DNA of 64,000 bases from Thiohalophilus sp. (GCF_034521165.1 NZ_JAXHMV010000008.1:62001-126000); one strand, 5' to 3'. Positions 42,972 through 52,565 are shown, counted from the first letter of the stretch. Numbers and translations: made by a program. Notes: a model not told the origin generated them from the sequence alone.

Positions 42972-43787
42972 ATGAAAACACTCCTGCGGTTTACCTGCCT
43001 GGTTTTGTTACTCGCTGGTCCCCCGTTGAGCCAGGCAGCCACCGAATATGTCACTGATCGCATCGAGATCGGTGTTCATCAGCAACCCGACACGAACAGC
43101 CCGATCACCACCATGCTCTCCAGTGGTGACAGCGTCGAGGTGTTGCAGGCACGGGAAGATTTCAAACAGGTCCAGCTGAACGACGGCAGTAAAGGCTGGA
43201 TCCATGCCGCCTACCTGGTCGACCGTCAACCGGCCACCGTGGAATACGATCTGCTGGCCAAAAAGCATGATGAGCTGACCAGCGAAATCAAACAAAAAAC
43301 CGAACGCCTGAGCAAACTCGAACGGGATCTGCAAATCCGCCGCGACGAATTATCCAATGCCAGAACCACCATCCGCGAATTAAAAAAACAGATTGACGCC
43401 GGGGGCGACAGCGAGGCGCTGAACGAGGAAAACCTGAAGCAGCTGGCCGAAAAGGAACGCCAGATCGAACAGCTCCAGGCGGAGATCGAAACTTTGAATG
43501 AACAATCGGAACAGGCCACCCCCGATCCCCCGGGTGTGGAACAATACCGGGCCCAGCTGGAGCAACAGAAAAAACGTAACGAGGATCTACAGGCCCGTAT
43601 CGATCTGGCCCAGGAATTTCTCGGTCGCGAACAACTCCCCAGTGCCGAGGAACTGGAAAAATGGCGTCCCGCCTTGCCGGGCTGGTACTGGGGTACGCTG
43701 CTGACCGTGCTGATTATCGGTATCGTTGCCGGGATTGGCTGGATGGATTTCCGGCTGCGTCGACGTCATGGCGGTTTTCGCATCTGA
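42972..43787 (+). CDS. SH3-domain coiled-coil membrane protein (TIGR04211/YgiM type)
   Basis: The 271-residue protein has a signal peptide (LLLAGPPLSQAA), a bacterial SH3 domain at about 25-85 (ATEYVTDRIEIGVHQQPDTN, SGDSVEVL, KGWIHAAYLV), a long coiled coil at about 90-215, and a C-terminal membrane helix (YWGTLLTVLIIGIVAGIGW). The TIGR04211 group is an uncharacterised envelope family. A short basic tail RLRRRHGGFRI follows. Confidence 0.88.
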   Translation: MKTLLRFTCLVLLLAGPPLSQAATEYVTDRIEIGVHQQPDTNSPITTMLSSGDSVEVLQAREDFKQVQLNDGSKGWIHAAYLVDRQPATVEYDLLAKKHDELTSEIKQKTERLSKLERDLQIRRDELSNARTTIRELKKQIDAGGDSEALNEENLKQLAEKERQIEQLQAEIETLNEQSEQATPDPPGVEQYRAQLEQQKKRNEDLQARIDLAQEFLGREQLPSAEELEKWRPALPGWYWGTLLTVLIIGIVAGIGWMDFRLRRRHGGFRI

Positions 43788-43811
43788 GACACAGCGCACG
43801 GTCGATCGAAT

Positions 43812-44588
43812 ATGCTGAAACTGGCCAGCTGGAACGTGAACTCCCTGCGCGTCCGGTTACCGCAGGTGCTCGACTGGCTCACCGCTCATCAGCCGGATCT
43901 GGTCGGCCTGCAGGAAACCAAATTGCAGAATGCGCAATTTCCCATCGAACAACTGGCCAGCGCCGGCTACAACGTCATCGCCAATGGCCAGAAAACCTAT
44001 AATGGCGTCGCCCTGCTGGCCCGCCAGCCTCTGACCCCCGGGGCGGTTGCACTCGACATTCCCGACTTCGAGGATTCGCAGCGGCGTGTGGTCGCCGCCA
44101 CCTGCGACGGTGTCCGGTTTATTAATCTGTATGTGCCCAACGGATCCGAAGTGGGCTCGGACAAGTTTCGTTACAAACTCGACTGGCTGGACGCCCTGTT
44201 GGCCTGGCTGGAGGCGCAACGCCGGGAGTATCCCGATCTGGTGGTCGTCGGTGATTTCAATATTGCCCCCGAAGATCGCGACGTGCACGATCCGCAAACC
44301 TGGCAGGGCTCGGTGCTGGTCAGCGAACCGGAGCGGGAAAAATTTCGCCAGCTGCTGGCGCTGGGCTTCAAAGACAGCTTCCGACTGTTCGATCAGCCCG
44401 CAGGCTCCTACAGCTGGTGGGACTACCGCGCCGCCGCCTTTCGCCGCAATCTGGGCCTGCGCATCGATCATATTCTGATCAGCGATCACCTGGCCGACCG
44501 GGTAATGGGATCGACCATCGACACCGCCCCGCGCAAACTCGAACGCCCCTCCGATCACGCCCCGGTCGTGGCAACTGTTCAACTTTGA
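43812..44588 (+). CDS. xthA: Exodeoxyribonuclease III
   Basis: The 258-residue AP endonuclease/3'-exonuclease has LKLASWNVNSLRVRL, the catalytic GLQETKLQN Glu, NLYVPNGSEV, VVVGDFNIAPED and the C-terminal PSDHAPVVATV with catalytic Asp-His. It removes damaged 3' ends and abasic sites. A 24-base gap separates it from the SH3-domain gene, so it may share that transcript. Confidence 0.95.
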   Translation: MLKLASWNVNSLRVRLPQVLDWLTAHQPDLVGLQETKLQNAQFPIEQLASAGYNVIANGQKTYNGVALLARQPLTPGAVALDIPDFEDSQRRVVAATCDGVRFINLYVPNGSEVGSDKFRYKLDWLDALLAWLEAQRREYPDLVVVGDFNIAPEDRDVHDPQTWQGSVLVSEPEREKFRQLLALGFKDSFRLFDQPAGSYSWWDYRAAAFRRNLGLRIDHILISDHLADRVMGSTIDTAPRKLERPSDHAPVVATVQL

Positions 44589-44614
44589 ACTTTTTTCAAT
44601 CCTGATTGATTTAA

Positions 44615-44690
44615 CTCTCGCCAAGCCGCAGAGCACGCAACGTTTAAAACCAATAAATGCTTACTCTGCACCACGGCGTCTTTGCGGGAG
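44615..44690. repeat. Dispersed inverted repeat, family B copy 3
   Basis: CTCTCGCCAAGCCGCAGAGC and GGCGTCTTTGCGGGAG are related to the other family B copies, with more mismatches, so this copy is older or degenerate. It sits between xthA and ubiD. Confidence 0.6.
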
Positions 44691-44767
44691 TCATATTCAC
44701 AATACTCTCTGGATGACATGTTATCCGTCTGTCGTTATGATGCAGCGAAGTTCAGCAGGTAACGTCT

Positions 44768-46252
44768 ATGAAATACCGCGACTTACGTGATTTTATCGCC
44801 CAGCTCGAGCAGCGCGGGGAACTCAAACGGATTCAGACCGAGATCGATCCTTATCTGGAAATGACCGAGATCTGCGATCGCACCCTGCGCGCCGGCGGAC
44901 CGGCATTGCTGTTTGAAAACCCCAAAGGCTCGGATATTCCCGTGCTCGCCAACCTGTTCGGCACGCCGCAGCGGGTGGCGCTGGGCATGGGGGAAGAGTC
45001 GGTCGAGGCCCTGCGCGAGGTTGGCAAGTTGCTCGCCTTCTTAAAAGAGCCCGATCCGCCCAAAGGCATGAAGGATGCCTGGAGCAAGCTGCCGATCTTC
45101 AAGCAGGTGCTGAACATGGCGCCGAAAGTGGTCAAGGGCGCCGCCTGCCAGAAACAGATCATCGAAGGGGATGAGGTGGACCTCAACAAACTGCCCATCC
45201 AGACCTGCTGGCCGGGCGATGCCGGCCCGCTGATTACCTGGGCGCTGGTCATTACCAAAGGACCCAACAAGGAACGGCAGAATCTGGGTATCTATCGCCA
45301 GCAGTTGATCGGTCGCAACAAGCTGATCATGCGCTGGCTGGCGCATCGCGGCGGCGCGCTCGATTATCGCGACTGGCAACAGACCCATCCCGGCGAACCC
45401 TTTCCGGTGGCCGTGGCGCTGGGCGCCGATCCCGCCACCATTCTCGGCGCGGTCACGCCGGTGCCCGATACGCTCTCCGAGTATGGCTTTGCCGGCCTGT
45501 TGCGCGGCGACAAGACCGAAGTGACGCAATGTCTGGGCTCGGATCTGCAGGTCCCCGCCTCGGCCGAATTTGTCCTCGAAGGCGTGATTCATCCGGGTGA
45601 AATGGCGGATGAAGGGCCCTTCGGCGATCACACCGGTTATTACAACGAGGTGGAACAGTTCCCGGTGTTTACCGTCGAGCGTATCACCCACCGCCCCGAT
45701 CCCATCTATCACAGCACCTACACCGGCCGCCCGCCCGATGAACCGGCGGTGCTGGGCGTGGCGCTCAATGAAGTCTTTGTACCGCTGTTGCAAAAACAGT
45801 TTCCGGAGATCGTTGATTTTTACCTGCCGCCGGAAGGCTGCTCCTACCGTATGGCCGTGGTGAGTATGAAAAAACAGTACCCCGGTCACGCCAAGCGCGT
45901 GATGCTCGGCGTCTGGTCGTTCCTGCGCCAGTTCATGTATACCAAGTTTGTGATCGTCACCGACGAGGATGTGGACGTGCGCAACTGGCAGGATGTGATC
46001 TGGGCCATGACCACGCGCATGGATCCCATCCGGGATACCACCCTGATCGACAACACACCGATCGATTATCTCGATTTCGCCTCGCCGGTCTCCGGCCTGG
46101 GCAGCAAGATCGGTTTCGATGCCACCAACAAATGGCCGGGCGAAACCCAACGCGAATGGGGCCGCCCCATCAGCATGGATGACAGCGTCAAACAACGCAT
46201 TGACACCATCTGGGACGAGCTGGGTATTTTCGATAACAGCGAAAAAGCATAA
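44768..46252 (+). CDS. ubiD: 4-hydroxy-3-polyprenylbenzoate decarboxylase UbiD
   Basis: The 494-residue prenylated-FMN enzyme decarboxylates the ubiquinone precursor. LRDFIAQLEQRGELKRI, the NLGIYRQQLIGRNKL metal/cofactor region, PFGDHTGYYN with an active-site Glu nearby (GEMADEGPFGD), and KWPGETQREWGRP are family features. It stands alone, needing a UbiX elsewhere for its cofactor. Confidence 0.95.
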   Translation: MKYRDLRDFIAQLEQRGELKRIQTEIDPYLEMTEICDRTLRAGGPALLFENPKGSDIPVLANLFGTPQRVALGMGEESVEALREVGKLLAFLKEPDPPKGMKDAWSKLPIFKQVLNMAPKVVKGAACQKQIIEGDEVDLNKLPIQTCWPGDAGPLITWALVITKGPNKERQNLGIYRQQLIGRNKLIMRWLAHRGGALDYRDWQQTHPGEPFPVAVALGADPATILGAVTPVPDTLSEYGFAGLLRGDKTEVTQCLGSDLQVPASAEFVLEGVIHPGEMADEGPFGDHTGYYNEVEQFPVFTVERITHRPDPIYHSTYTGRPPDEPAVLGVALNEVFVPLLQKQFPEIVDFYLPPEGCSYRMAVVSMKKQYPGHAKRVMLGVWSFLRQFMYTKFVIVTDEDVDVRNWQDVIWAMTTRMDPIRDTTLIDNTPIDYLDFASPVSGLGSKIGFDATNKWPGETQREWGRPISMDDSVKQRIDTIWDELGIFDNSEKA

Positions 46253-46279
46253 CCACCAAGGCACAAAGACACGAAGATT
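46252..46279. repeat. Dispersed repeat, family E copy 2 (left half)
   Basis: ACCACCAAGGCACAAAGACA matches the left arm at 23205. After about 140 bases a TCGTTACTCGTCCCTCGTAC stretch (46418-46450) matches the one after copy 1. It starts right at the ubiD stop. Confidence 0.55.
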
Positions 46280-46471
46280 TAAATTCTTTAAAACTCTATT
46301 TGTCTCGGTTAACGTTTCGCTATCCCTTCCAGGGTTACCCGATCGTGATTTTTTCTTCACATGCAAGATGCATTTTGTCTACACTGAATTGAATCGGTAC
46401 TGATACGGTACGCCTTTCCTCGTTACTCGTCCCTCGTACCTCGTCCCTGAGATCCAAGGAGGTCGTACCGG

Positions 46472-47113
46472 ATGCGTAATATCATGGTGCTCAATGCCAA
46501 GGGCGGTTGTGGTAAAAGCACGATCGCGACCAACCTGGCCAGTTACTACGCTTATGAACTGGAAAAGCAGGTTGTCCTGGCCGACTTTGATCCGCAAGGC
46601 TCCAGCCTGGCCTGGCTGGGTGCCCGGCCCGATAACTATCCGGTTATTCATGGCATCGATGCGACCCGCAACCCGGTTCGCGCACCCAAAGAGACAGAGG
46701 TTGTCATCATGGATGCCCCGGCCCGGGTGCAGGGCCCGGAACTGACCCGGCTGGTGCGCCGGGTGGAGACCATCATCGTTCCGGTGCTGCCCTCGCCCAT
46801 TGATATTCGGGCAGCGGCTGATTTCATGAAGGAACTTCTGACCACCGGCAAGGTCTCTCGTAAGGAGACCCGCGTCGCCGTGGTGGCCAACCGGGTCCGG
46901 GAGAACACCTTGATCTACCAGTCCCTGCAGGCGTTCTTGAAAAATTTGAAGATTCCGTTTGTCACCACCCTGCGCGACACCCAGAATTACATTCGCGCCG
47001 AGGAGCGGGGTGTCGGTATTTTCGAGATGGCGCCCTCGCAGGTGTGGTGGGATCTGGAACAGTGGGAACCGTTAATTCGATGGCTGAGGAGCAAGCGCAG
47101 CCAGGGAGTCTAG
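46472..47113 (+). CDS. ParA/MinD-like P-loop ATPase, orphan
   Basis: The 213-residue protein starts MRNIMVLNAKGGCGKSTIAT with the deviant Walker A of ParA proteins, followed by VVLADFDPQGSSLAWLG and VVIMDAPARV. It lacks an adjacent ParB. AAGGAGG precedes the ATG. It is not the main chromosome parA by its length and context; a role in positioning a protein or complex is likely but unproven. Confidence 0.85.
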   Translation: MRNIMVLNAKGGCGKSTIATNLASYYAYELEKQVVLADFDPQGSSLAWLGARPDNYPVIHGIDATRNPVRAPKETEVVIMDAPARVQGPELTRLVRRVETIIVPVLPSPIDIRAAADFMKELLTTGKVSRKETRVAVVANRVRENTLIYQSLQAFLKNLKIPFVTTLRDTQNYIRAEERGVGIFEMAPSQVWWDLEQWEPLIRWLRSKRSQGV

Positions 47114-47116
47114 CTC

Positions 47117-47668
47117 ATGTCTGCATTACGTCGATTTGTTCTGTTGCTCGTATCCCTGTCGCTGGTGGCCTGCGGAACAACCGTCAATGTCGATTACGAT
47201 CAAAGTATCAACTTTGCGGCCATTCACAGTTTCAAACTCCAAACCCAGCCCGTTAAAATCAGCGACGACCCACGTATCGACAGCAGCCTGATGCAACAAC
47301 GGGTCGTGACCGCCATTCGTGAGGCACTGATCAAAAAGGGTTTGCAGGCCGCTCCGACACCGGATGTGCGTGTCAGTTATCGGATTGATGTCACACAGGA
47401 AATCGAAAGCGATCCCTCCGGTGTCTCGGTGGGGATCGGCACCTTCAGCCGTAACGTGGGTATCGGTTTTGGCTACGGTTTTCCCGCCGCCGATGTGGAA
47501 TCCTACGATCGCATTATCCTCACCATCGACCTCCACAGCCCTGACGAAAAGCTGTTATGGCGCGGCTCCGACAGCCGACGACTGAATTCCGGCAGTACCC
47601 CACAGAAGAGCAATCGGCTGATCAACGAGCTGGTCGAGGCGATCCTCGAGCGCTATCCACCCCGCTAG
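47117..47668 (+). CDS. DUF4136 lipoprotein
   Basis: The 183-residue protein has a lipobox (LVSLSLVAC) and the DUF4136 pattern: VNVDYDQSINFAAIHSFKL near the start, IDSSLMQQRVVTAIREALIKKG, DVRVSYRIDVTQEIES and LLWRGSDSRRL. The family is a small envelope lipoprotein of unknown function. It starts 3 bases past the ParA-like gene and is likely co-transcribed. Confidence 0.85.
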   Translation: MSALRRFVLLLVSLSLVACGTTVNVDYDQSINFAAIHSFKLQTQPVKISDDPRIDSSLMQQRVVTAIREALIKKGLQAAPTPDVRVSYRIDVTQEIESDPSGVSVGIGTFSRNVGIGFGYGFPAADVESYDRIILTIDLHSPDEKLLWRGSDSRRLNSGSTPQKSNRLINELVEAILERYPPR

Positions 47669-47709
47669 CCCCTGCGGGCATAAACTCCATGGTCTCGGGT
47701 AACCCCTCC

Positions 47710-47748
47710 GATTGCCGGACAGCGCGTTGCTATGTCCGGCCTACCACT
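47710..47748. repeat. Dispersed inverted repeat, family C copy 2
   Basis: GCCGGACA and TGTCCGGC hairpin followed by CTACCACT, identical to copy 1 at 33293 apart from one loop base. Confidence 0.7.
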
Positions 47749-47770
47749 ATTTATACTCTGGCTAATCCCG

Positions 47771-47819
47771 TAGGTCACGCTGGCGTTAGCCTGCGTGACA
47801 CCCTGCCGATACGGAGAAT
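47771..47819. repeat. Dispersed repeat, family D copy 2
   Basis: TAGGTCACGCTGGCGTTAGC then CTGCGTGACACCC and ACGGAGA match 32996-33048. GTCACGC and GCGTGAC are exact complements 12 bases apart. Confidence 0.6.
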
Positions 47820-47884
47820 GTCAGGTAACGCTACGCGAACCTGATCGACACCGCTTAACAGTCTTTCTGGATTCCAGACCGGGT

Positions 47885-48700
47885 TCACCGGGCCAGTTCG
47901 ACCGGCGCGACGGGACCGGGGCTCGGCGGCTGCAGCTGGCGCATTTGCGGAACCAGCTGACGCAAGGTTTGTTGCCGGTTACCGGGCGCCGGGTGGGTAC
48001 TCAAAAATTGCGGGGGACCGTTGCCACTGACTTTTTCCATTTTTTGCCAGAGCGTCACCGCCGCCTGCGGGTCATAGCCGGCCCGGGCCGCCAGCTCGAT
48101 CCCGATGCGATCGGCTTCTGATTCCGCGGTGCGGCTGTTGGGCAACTGCACCGCCAGTTGCGCGGCAATGGCGCCGGCGGTCAGGGTGGAATCCGAGGCA
48201 TCGGTGGCAATCCCGACCGCACTGACGCCCAGCTGGGTCGCGATCGCCACGGACATCTGTTCCGCCGTGTGATTCGCCAGGGCATGGGCGATTTCATGGC
48301 CCATGATCTGGGCCAGCTCGGCGTCAGTCAGGTTTAGCTGATCGATCAGACCGGTATAGACCGCCATCCGCCCGCCGGCCATGGCCCAGGCATTCACGGT
48401 TTTTGGATCATCGATCACCGCCACACTCCATTTCCAGTTTTTCGATTCGGGATACTGCTTCACGGCAACCGCAACCAGCCGACCGGTAATCTCCTGCACG
48501 CGCTGATTCACCGCCGAATCGCGCACCAGTTTATTCTCTTTGCTCAGCGCCCCGACCGTATTCATATAGGCTTTTTCCGATTCGACGATGGCGGTCTTCG
48601 GGGAGATCAGCATCAACTGGGATCGGCCTGTCGGGCTGGTGGTACAGGCAATCACCAGCACCGCGCTCAGCAGCAGGATCAAATTGCGTTTGATAGACAT
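47885..48700 (-). CDS. M48 family metallopeptidase lipoprotein
   Basis: The 271-residue lipoprotein (LLLSAVLVIACTT) has the M48 zinc motif HEIAHALANH (about 145) and a downstream zinc-binding Glu in ESEADRIGIELAARAGYD. It resembles the LoiP/YcaL group of envelope proteases that remove misfolded outer-membrane proteins. It follows mnmE by 27 bases and may belong to that transcript. Confidence 0.9.
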   Translation of the reverse strand: MSIKRNLILLLSAVLVIACTTSPTGRSQLMLISPKTAIVESEKAYMNTVGALSKENKLVRDSAVNQRVQEITGRLVAVAVKQYPESKNWKWSVAVIDDPKTVNAWAMAGGRMAVYTGLIDQLNLTDAELAQIMGHEIAHALANHTAEQMSVAIATQLGVSAVGIATDASDSTLTAGAIAAQLAVQLPNSRTAESEADRIGIELAARAGYDPQAAVTLWQKMEKVSGNGPPQFLSTHPAPGNRQQTLRQLVPQMRQLQPPSPGPVAPVELAR

Positions 48701-48727
48701 GGATCGAGACTCCTTCGTTGATCGGAC

Positions 48728-50134
48728 TTATTTGCCGATACAAAAACTGGAAAAGATCTTCCCCAGCAGATCGTCACTGCTCACCTCGCCGGTAATTTCA
48801 CCCAGGGCCTGCTGGGCCTGACGCAGATCCTCGGCCAGCAGCTCGCCGGCCCCGTGCTCGCTGAGCTGGGCGCTACCGTTGACAATCAGTTCATGGGCCC
48901 GCTGCAGGGCATCCACATGCCGGCGCCGGGCCATGAACACGCCTTCACCGGCTGAAGTGTAGCCCACGCAGGCTTTGAGATGATCCCGTAACAGCTCGAT
49001 ACCCTGGCCTTCCACCGCCGACAGATAGACCTGCGTGCCCCGGGCCCCTTCCTGCACTTTCGGCGATTCCCCGCTGAGATCGATCTTGTTATGAACCCGG
49101 GTCACCGGCAGATGCGCCGGCAGTTGCTTCAGGATGGTGGCCTCGCCGTCGCCGAAGCCCTGGCGATCGTCGATCAGCAGCAGCACCCGGTCGGCCTGTT
49201 CGATGGCCTGCCAGGTGCGTTCCATCCCGATTCGCTCCACTTCATCCCCGCCCTCGCGCAGGCCGGCGGTGTCGATAATGTGCAGCGGCAGGCCGTCGAT
49301 GCTGATCTCCTCGCGCAGCACATCGCGGGTGGTGCCGGCGATATGGGTGACAATGGCCGATTCGCGCCCGGCCAGGGCATTGAGCAGACTCGATTTGCCG
49401 GTATTGGGCTGGCCGGCCAGGACGATCCGCATCCCCTCGCGCAACAGCTGGCCCTGGTGGGCCTGTTTGATTACCTCGTCCAGCTCGCGCTGCAACCCGT
49501 CGAGCTGATCGGTCACCCGTTTGTCCGAGAGAAAGTCGATCTCCTCCTCGGGAAAATCGATGGCCGCTTCCACGTAGATGCGCAGTTCGGTCAGCTGTTC
49601 GACCACGCTGTGAATCCAGTCGGAGAACACCCCCTGCAGGGAGCGTTGCGCCGAGCGCGCCGCCTGCTCGGATCCGGCCTCGATCAGATCGGCCACGGCC
49701 TCGGCCTGGGCCAGATCCAGCTTATCATTGAGAAACGCCCGCTCGGAAAACTCGCCCGCCCGGGCCAGGCGCGCGCCCAGCTCGATCACCCGCGTCAGCA
49801 GCATGTCCATGACCACCGGGCCGCCGTGACCGTGCAGTTCGAGCACGTCTTCGCCGGTAAATGAATGGGGACGGGGAAACCAGAGCGCCAGGCCGGTATC
49901 GATTGCCTGGCCCGCGCTGTCGTAAAACGGGAGGTATTCGGCCTGGCGCGGTCGGGGCAGATGCCCCAGCACCGCCCCGGCAATCGCCGCACAGGCCGGA
50001 CCCGAAACACGAATGATGCCGACCCCGCCGCGCCCCGGCGGGGTGGCCAGGGCCGCGATGGTGTCGGGGGCGTAAGCGCGTGACCTCGTTAAATCGTCAG
50101 TTGAACAGGAATTAGCGCGATCTCGCGAACTCAC
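48728..50134 (-). CDS. mnmE: tRNA modification GTPase MnmE
   Basis: The 468-residue protein has the tetrahydrofolate-binding N-domain (DTIAALATPPGRGGVGIIRVSGP), the embedded GTPase (GQPNTGKSSLLN, DTAGLRE, NKIDL) and the C-terminal FCIGK with the essential Cys. With MnmG it makes the 5-carboxymethylaminomethyl group on U34 of some tRNAs. The start is GTG at 50134; the first 20 residues are not typical and the true start could be later. Confidence 0.95.
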   Translation of the reverse strand: MSSRDRANSCSTDDLTRSRAYAPDTIAALATPPGRGGVGIIRVSGPACAAIAGAVLGHLPRPRQAEYLPFYDSAGQAIDTGLALWFPRPHSFTGEDVLELHGHGGPVVMDMLLTRVIELGARLARAGEFSERAFLNDKLDLAQAEAVADLIEAGSEQAARSAQRSLQGVFSDWIHSVVEQLTELRIYVEAAIDFPEEEIDFLSDKRVTDQLDGLQRELDEVIKQAHQGQLLREGMRIVLAGQPNTGKSSLLNALAGRESAIVTHIAGTTRDVLREEISIDGLPLHIIDTAGLREGGDEVERIGMERTWQAIEQADRVLLLIDDRQGFGDGEATILKQLPAHLPVTRVHNKIDLSGESPKVQEGARGTQVYLSAVEGQGIELLRDHLKACVGYTSAGEGVFMARRRHVDALQRAHELIVNGSAQLSEHGAGELLAEDLRQAQQALGEITGEVSSDDLLGKIFSSFCIGK

Positions 50135-50146
50135 ACCCTCGCCACC

Positions 50147-51850
50147 TCACGCCTTCACCACATAGCGGGTAATGTAGTACTGCTGGGCAATCGACAGGGT
50201 GTTGTTGACCACCCAGTAGAGCACCAGCCCGGCCGGGAAGAAGGCAAAGAAGATGGTAAAGACAAAGGGCAGGGCCATCATGATCTTGGCCTGAATCGGA
50301 TCCATCGGCGCCGGATTCAGTTTCTGCTGGATAAACATGGTGATACCCATGAGCAATGGCAGAATAAAATAGGGATCCGGCGCGGACATGTTCTGCACCC
50401 AGAGGATCCAGGGCGCCTGACGCATCTCGACACTTTCCAGTAAGACCCAGTAGAGCGCGATAAATACCGGGATCTGTACCAGGATTGGCAGACAGCCGCC
50501 GAGCGGGTTGATCTTCTCTTTCTTGTAGAGGTCCATCAACGCCTGGTTCATCTTCTGCCGATCGCCGGCGTAACGCTCCTTGAGCTGCTTCATGCGCGGC
50601 TGAACCCGGCGCATGTTGGCCATCGATTTGTAGCTGGCTTCGGAGAGTTTGTAGAACACCAGTTTGATAAGGATCGTCAGCAACACGATCGCCCAGCCCC
50701 AGTTGCCGACAAAGTCATGGATGAAATCGAGGATCCAGAACAGCGGTTTGGAAATGAAATGCAGCAGGCCGTAATCGACCGTCAGCTCCAGCCCCGGCGC
50801 GACTTCTTCAAGTCGATCCTGCAGCTTGGGCCCGACGAACAACCGGTTGCTCAGAGTCTGCTGTTCCCCGCCGGCCACGCGCAATTCATTGGCCGATTTC
50901 ATCCCCAGCACATAACGGGTGTTGTTCTTGATATGCCGGCTATAGAAGGTCTGGGCTTCCTCCGCCGGCGGAATCCAGGCACCGAGGAAATAGTGCTGGA
51001 TCATGGCCGCCCAGCCGCCGGTGATGGTGCGTTCCAGATCCTGGTCCTGCATGTCGGAAAAGTCGATCTTCTCGTATTTTTCTTCCGGCGAGTAGATCAC
51101 CCCGCCCATGTAGGTGTAGACGAACCGGGGACTATCGATTTGCGACACCTGGGTGCGCTGTATCTGGGTATAGAGATTGCCCCGCCACAGTCGATCGGTC
51201 TGGTTATTAACGGTGTGTTCCACTTGCACGAGATAATCGCCGCGGGTGAACGTGTAGGTCTTGATAAATTCCACGCCCTCGGGACTTTCCCAGACCAGAT
51301 CCACGCTCAGTTGATCCTGGCCCTCGCGCAGCCGATAGCGATTGGCCTTGGCCTGATAGCGGCTGTAATGGTTCGGCGCTTCGATCAGACTGTCATCGCC
51401 TTCGCGCTGCCGCTTGGCGGTAAAGCCGGACTGGCTGACAAACAGGTTCGGCAGGCTGTCGTTCATCAGCACCACCGGTTCATCCGGTTTATCGCTGGAA
51501 ACCGGGTACTCTAGCAACTCGACATGCCGCAGATCCCCGCCCACGGTGTCGATCTCGGCACGAAAGACATCGGTGACTACCTCGATGCGCGATCCGCTCT
51601 CCAGCACGCGGCCCCCATCGCCACTGCCCGATGGCACATCGGCCGAGCGGCTGTCGCTCTGGGCGGGCGTTTCGCTTTCATCGGCGCCCATCGGTACATC
51701 GGCGCGATCGGGACGGCTGTCGGCGACCTGATCGGTTTGCTGCGTCGTCTGCGGTTCAGGCTGGGGACCGAAATCCCGTTGCCAGGCGTCCCACAGCAGG
51801 AACAGGATAATGGCAAGGGCGATAAATAATAGCGGGCGTTGTTGTTCCAT
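50147..51850 (-). CDS. yidC: Membrane protein insertase YidC
   Basis: The 567-residue protein has an N-terminal anchor helix (RPLLFIALAIILFLLWDAWQ), the large periplasmic domain (about 50-345) with GGWAAMIQHYFLGAW, and the conserved five-helix insertase core (WGWAIVLLTILIKLVFYKL, GCLPILVQIPVFIALYWVL). It inserts and folds inner-membrane proteins alone or with Sec. It starts exactly after the yidD stop codon. Confidence 0.96.
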   Translation of the reverse strand: MEQQRPLLFIALAIILFLLWDAWQRDFGPQPEPQTTQQTDQVADSRPDRADVPMGADESETPAQSDSRSADVPSGSGDGGRVLESGSRIEVVTDVFRAEIDTVGGDLRHVELLEYPVSSDKPDEPVVLMNDSLPNLFVSQSGFTAKRQREGDDSLIEAPNHYSRYQAKANRYRLREGQDQLSVDLVWESPEGVEFIKTYTFTRGDYLVQVEHTVNNQTDRLWRGNLYTQIQRTQVSQIDSPRFVYTYMGGVIYSPEEKYEKIDFSDMQDQDLERTITGGWAAMIQHYFLGAWIPPAEEAQTFYSRHIKNNTRYVLGMKSANELRVAGGEQQTLSNRLFVGPKLQDRLEEVAPGLELTVDYGLLHFISKPLFWILDFIHDFVGNWGWAIVLLTILIKLVFYKLSEASYKSMANMRRVQPRMKQLKERYAGDRQKMNQALMDLYKKEKINPLGGCLPILVQIPVFIALYWVLLESVEMRQAPWILWVQNMSAPDPYFILPLLMGITMFIQQKLNPAPMDPIQAKIMMALPFVFTIFFAFFPAGLVLYWVVNNTLSIAQQYYITRYVVKA

Positions 51851-52072
51851 TTACTTCTTCTTCTCAGGTACCGGGTCGATGCCGCCCTCATGCCAGGGAT
51901 GGCAACAACTGATGCGTTTGACCGCCAGCCAGCTGCCACGAAACACACCGAAGCGGCCGATGGCCGTCTGGGCATACTCGGAGCAACTGGGGTAAAAACG
52001 GCAATGATGGCCCATCAACGGGCTGATCAGATAGCGATAGCCACCGATCAATATAATCAGGAGTCTGCGCAT
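51851..52072 (-). CDS. yidD: Membrane protein insertion efficiency factor YidD
   Basis: The 73-residue protein has the YidD motifs YRYLISPLMGHHCRFYPSCS (Cys-containing), YAQTAIGRFG and CHPWHEGGIDPVP. It assists insertion by YidC. It overlaps rnpA by 16 bases and abuts yidC. Confidence 0.95.
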   Translation of the reverse strand: MRRLLIILIGGYRYLISPLMGHHCRFYPSCSEYAQTAIGRFGVFRGSWLAVKRISCCHPWHEGGIDPVPEKKK

Positions 52073-52416
52073 TCTGTTGCCAGCCTCTGCCAGTGGGATT
52101 CCAGCACCTCACGCAGCTCCCGTTTGCTCAGGCGCGCGGCACCGCTGCGCGCCATCACGACAATATCCCATCCTACCAGCTTCGTCTGTCGGGCGCGAAA
52201 GGATTCGCGGATCTGGCGTTTGATGCGATTGCGATCGACCGCGCGCCGGATATGGCGTTTGGGAATCGCCAGACCGAGACGGGCATACGGTTTTTGATTG
52301 GATCGAACCAGCATCATCAGATGGGGATGACTGAAGCGCCGGGGATGGGCGAATACATGCCGGAAGTCGGAGGAGGTCAGCAGCCGCTGGTGCCGAGCAA
52401 AACGCTCGGTGCTCAT
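52057..52416 (-). CDS. rnpA: Ribonuclease P protein component
   Basis: The 119-residue basic protein binds the RNase P RNA for tRNA 5'-end maturation. LTSSDFRHVFAHPRRFSHPH, the YARLGLAIPKRHIRRAVDRN RNR-motif region and IKRQIRESFR are diagnostic. It follows rpmH by 14 bases. Confidence 0.95.
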   Translation of the reverse strand: MSTERFARHQRLLTSSDFRHVFAHPRRFSHPHLMMLVRSNQKPYARLGLAIPKRHIRRAVDRNRIKRQIRESFRARQTKLVGWDIVVMARSGAARLSKRELREVLESHWQRLATECADS

Positions 52417-52430
52417 CCGCCGACTCCGGA

Positions 52431-52565
52431 TCAGACTGCCAGGCGGTGGCGGCCTTTGGCGCGACGGGCGTTGATGACCTGACGACCACCACGGGTTTTC
52501 ATGCGGGCACGAAAACCGTGCGTCCGTTTGCGTTTCAGATTGCTGGGCTGGAAAGTACGTTTCAT
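52431..52565 (-). CDS. rpmH: 50S ribosomal protein L34
   Basis: This short gene encodes 44 residues starting MKRTFQPSNLKRKRTHGFRA and ending GRHRLAV, the invariant L34 sequence. It heads the rpmH-rnpA-yidD-yidC-mnmE block next to dnaA. Confidence 0.97.
   Translation of the reverse strand: MKRTFQPSNLKRKRTHGFRARMKTRGGRQVINARRAKGRHRLAV

Noticed and set aside
45041..46366. Long minus-strand open frame (441 codons) opposite ubiD
   Set aside because: Antisense to ubiD; His- and Gly-rich sequence without a family and without a ribosome site.
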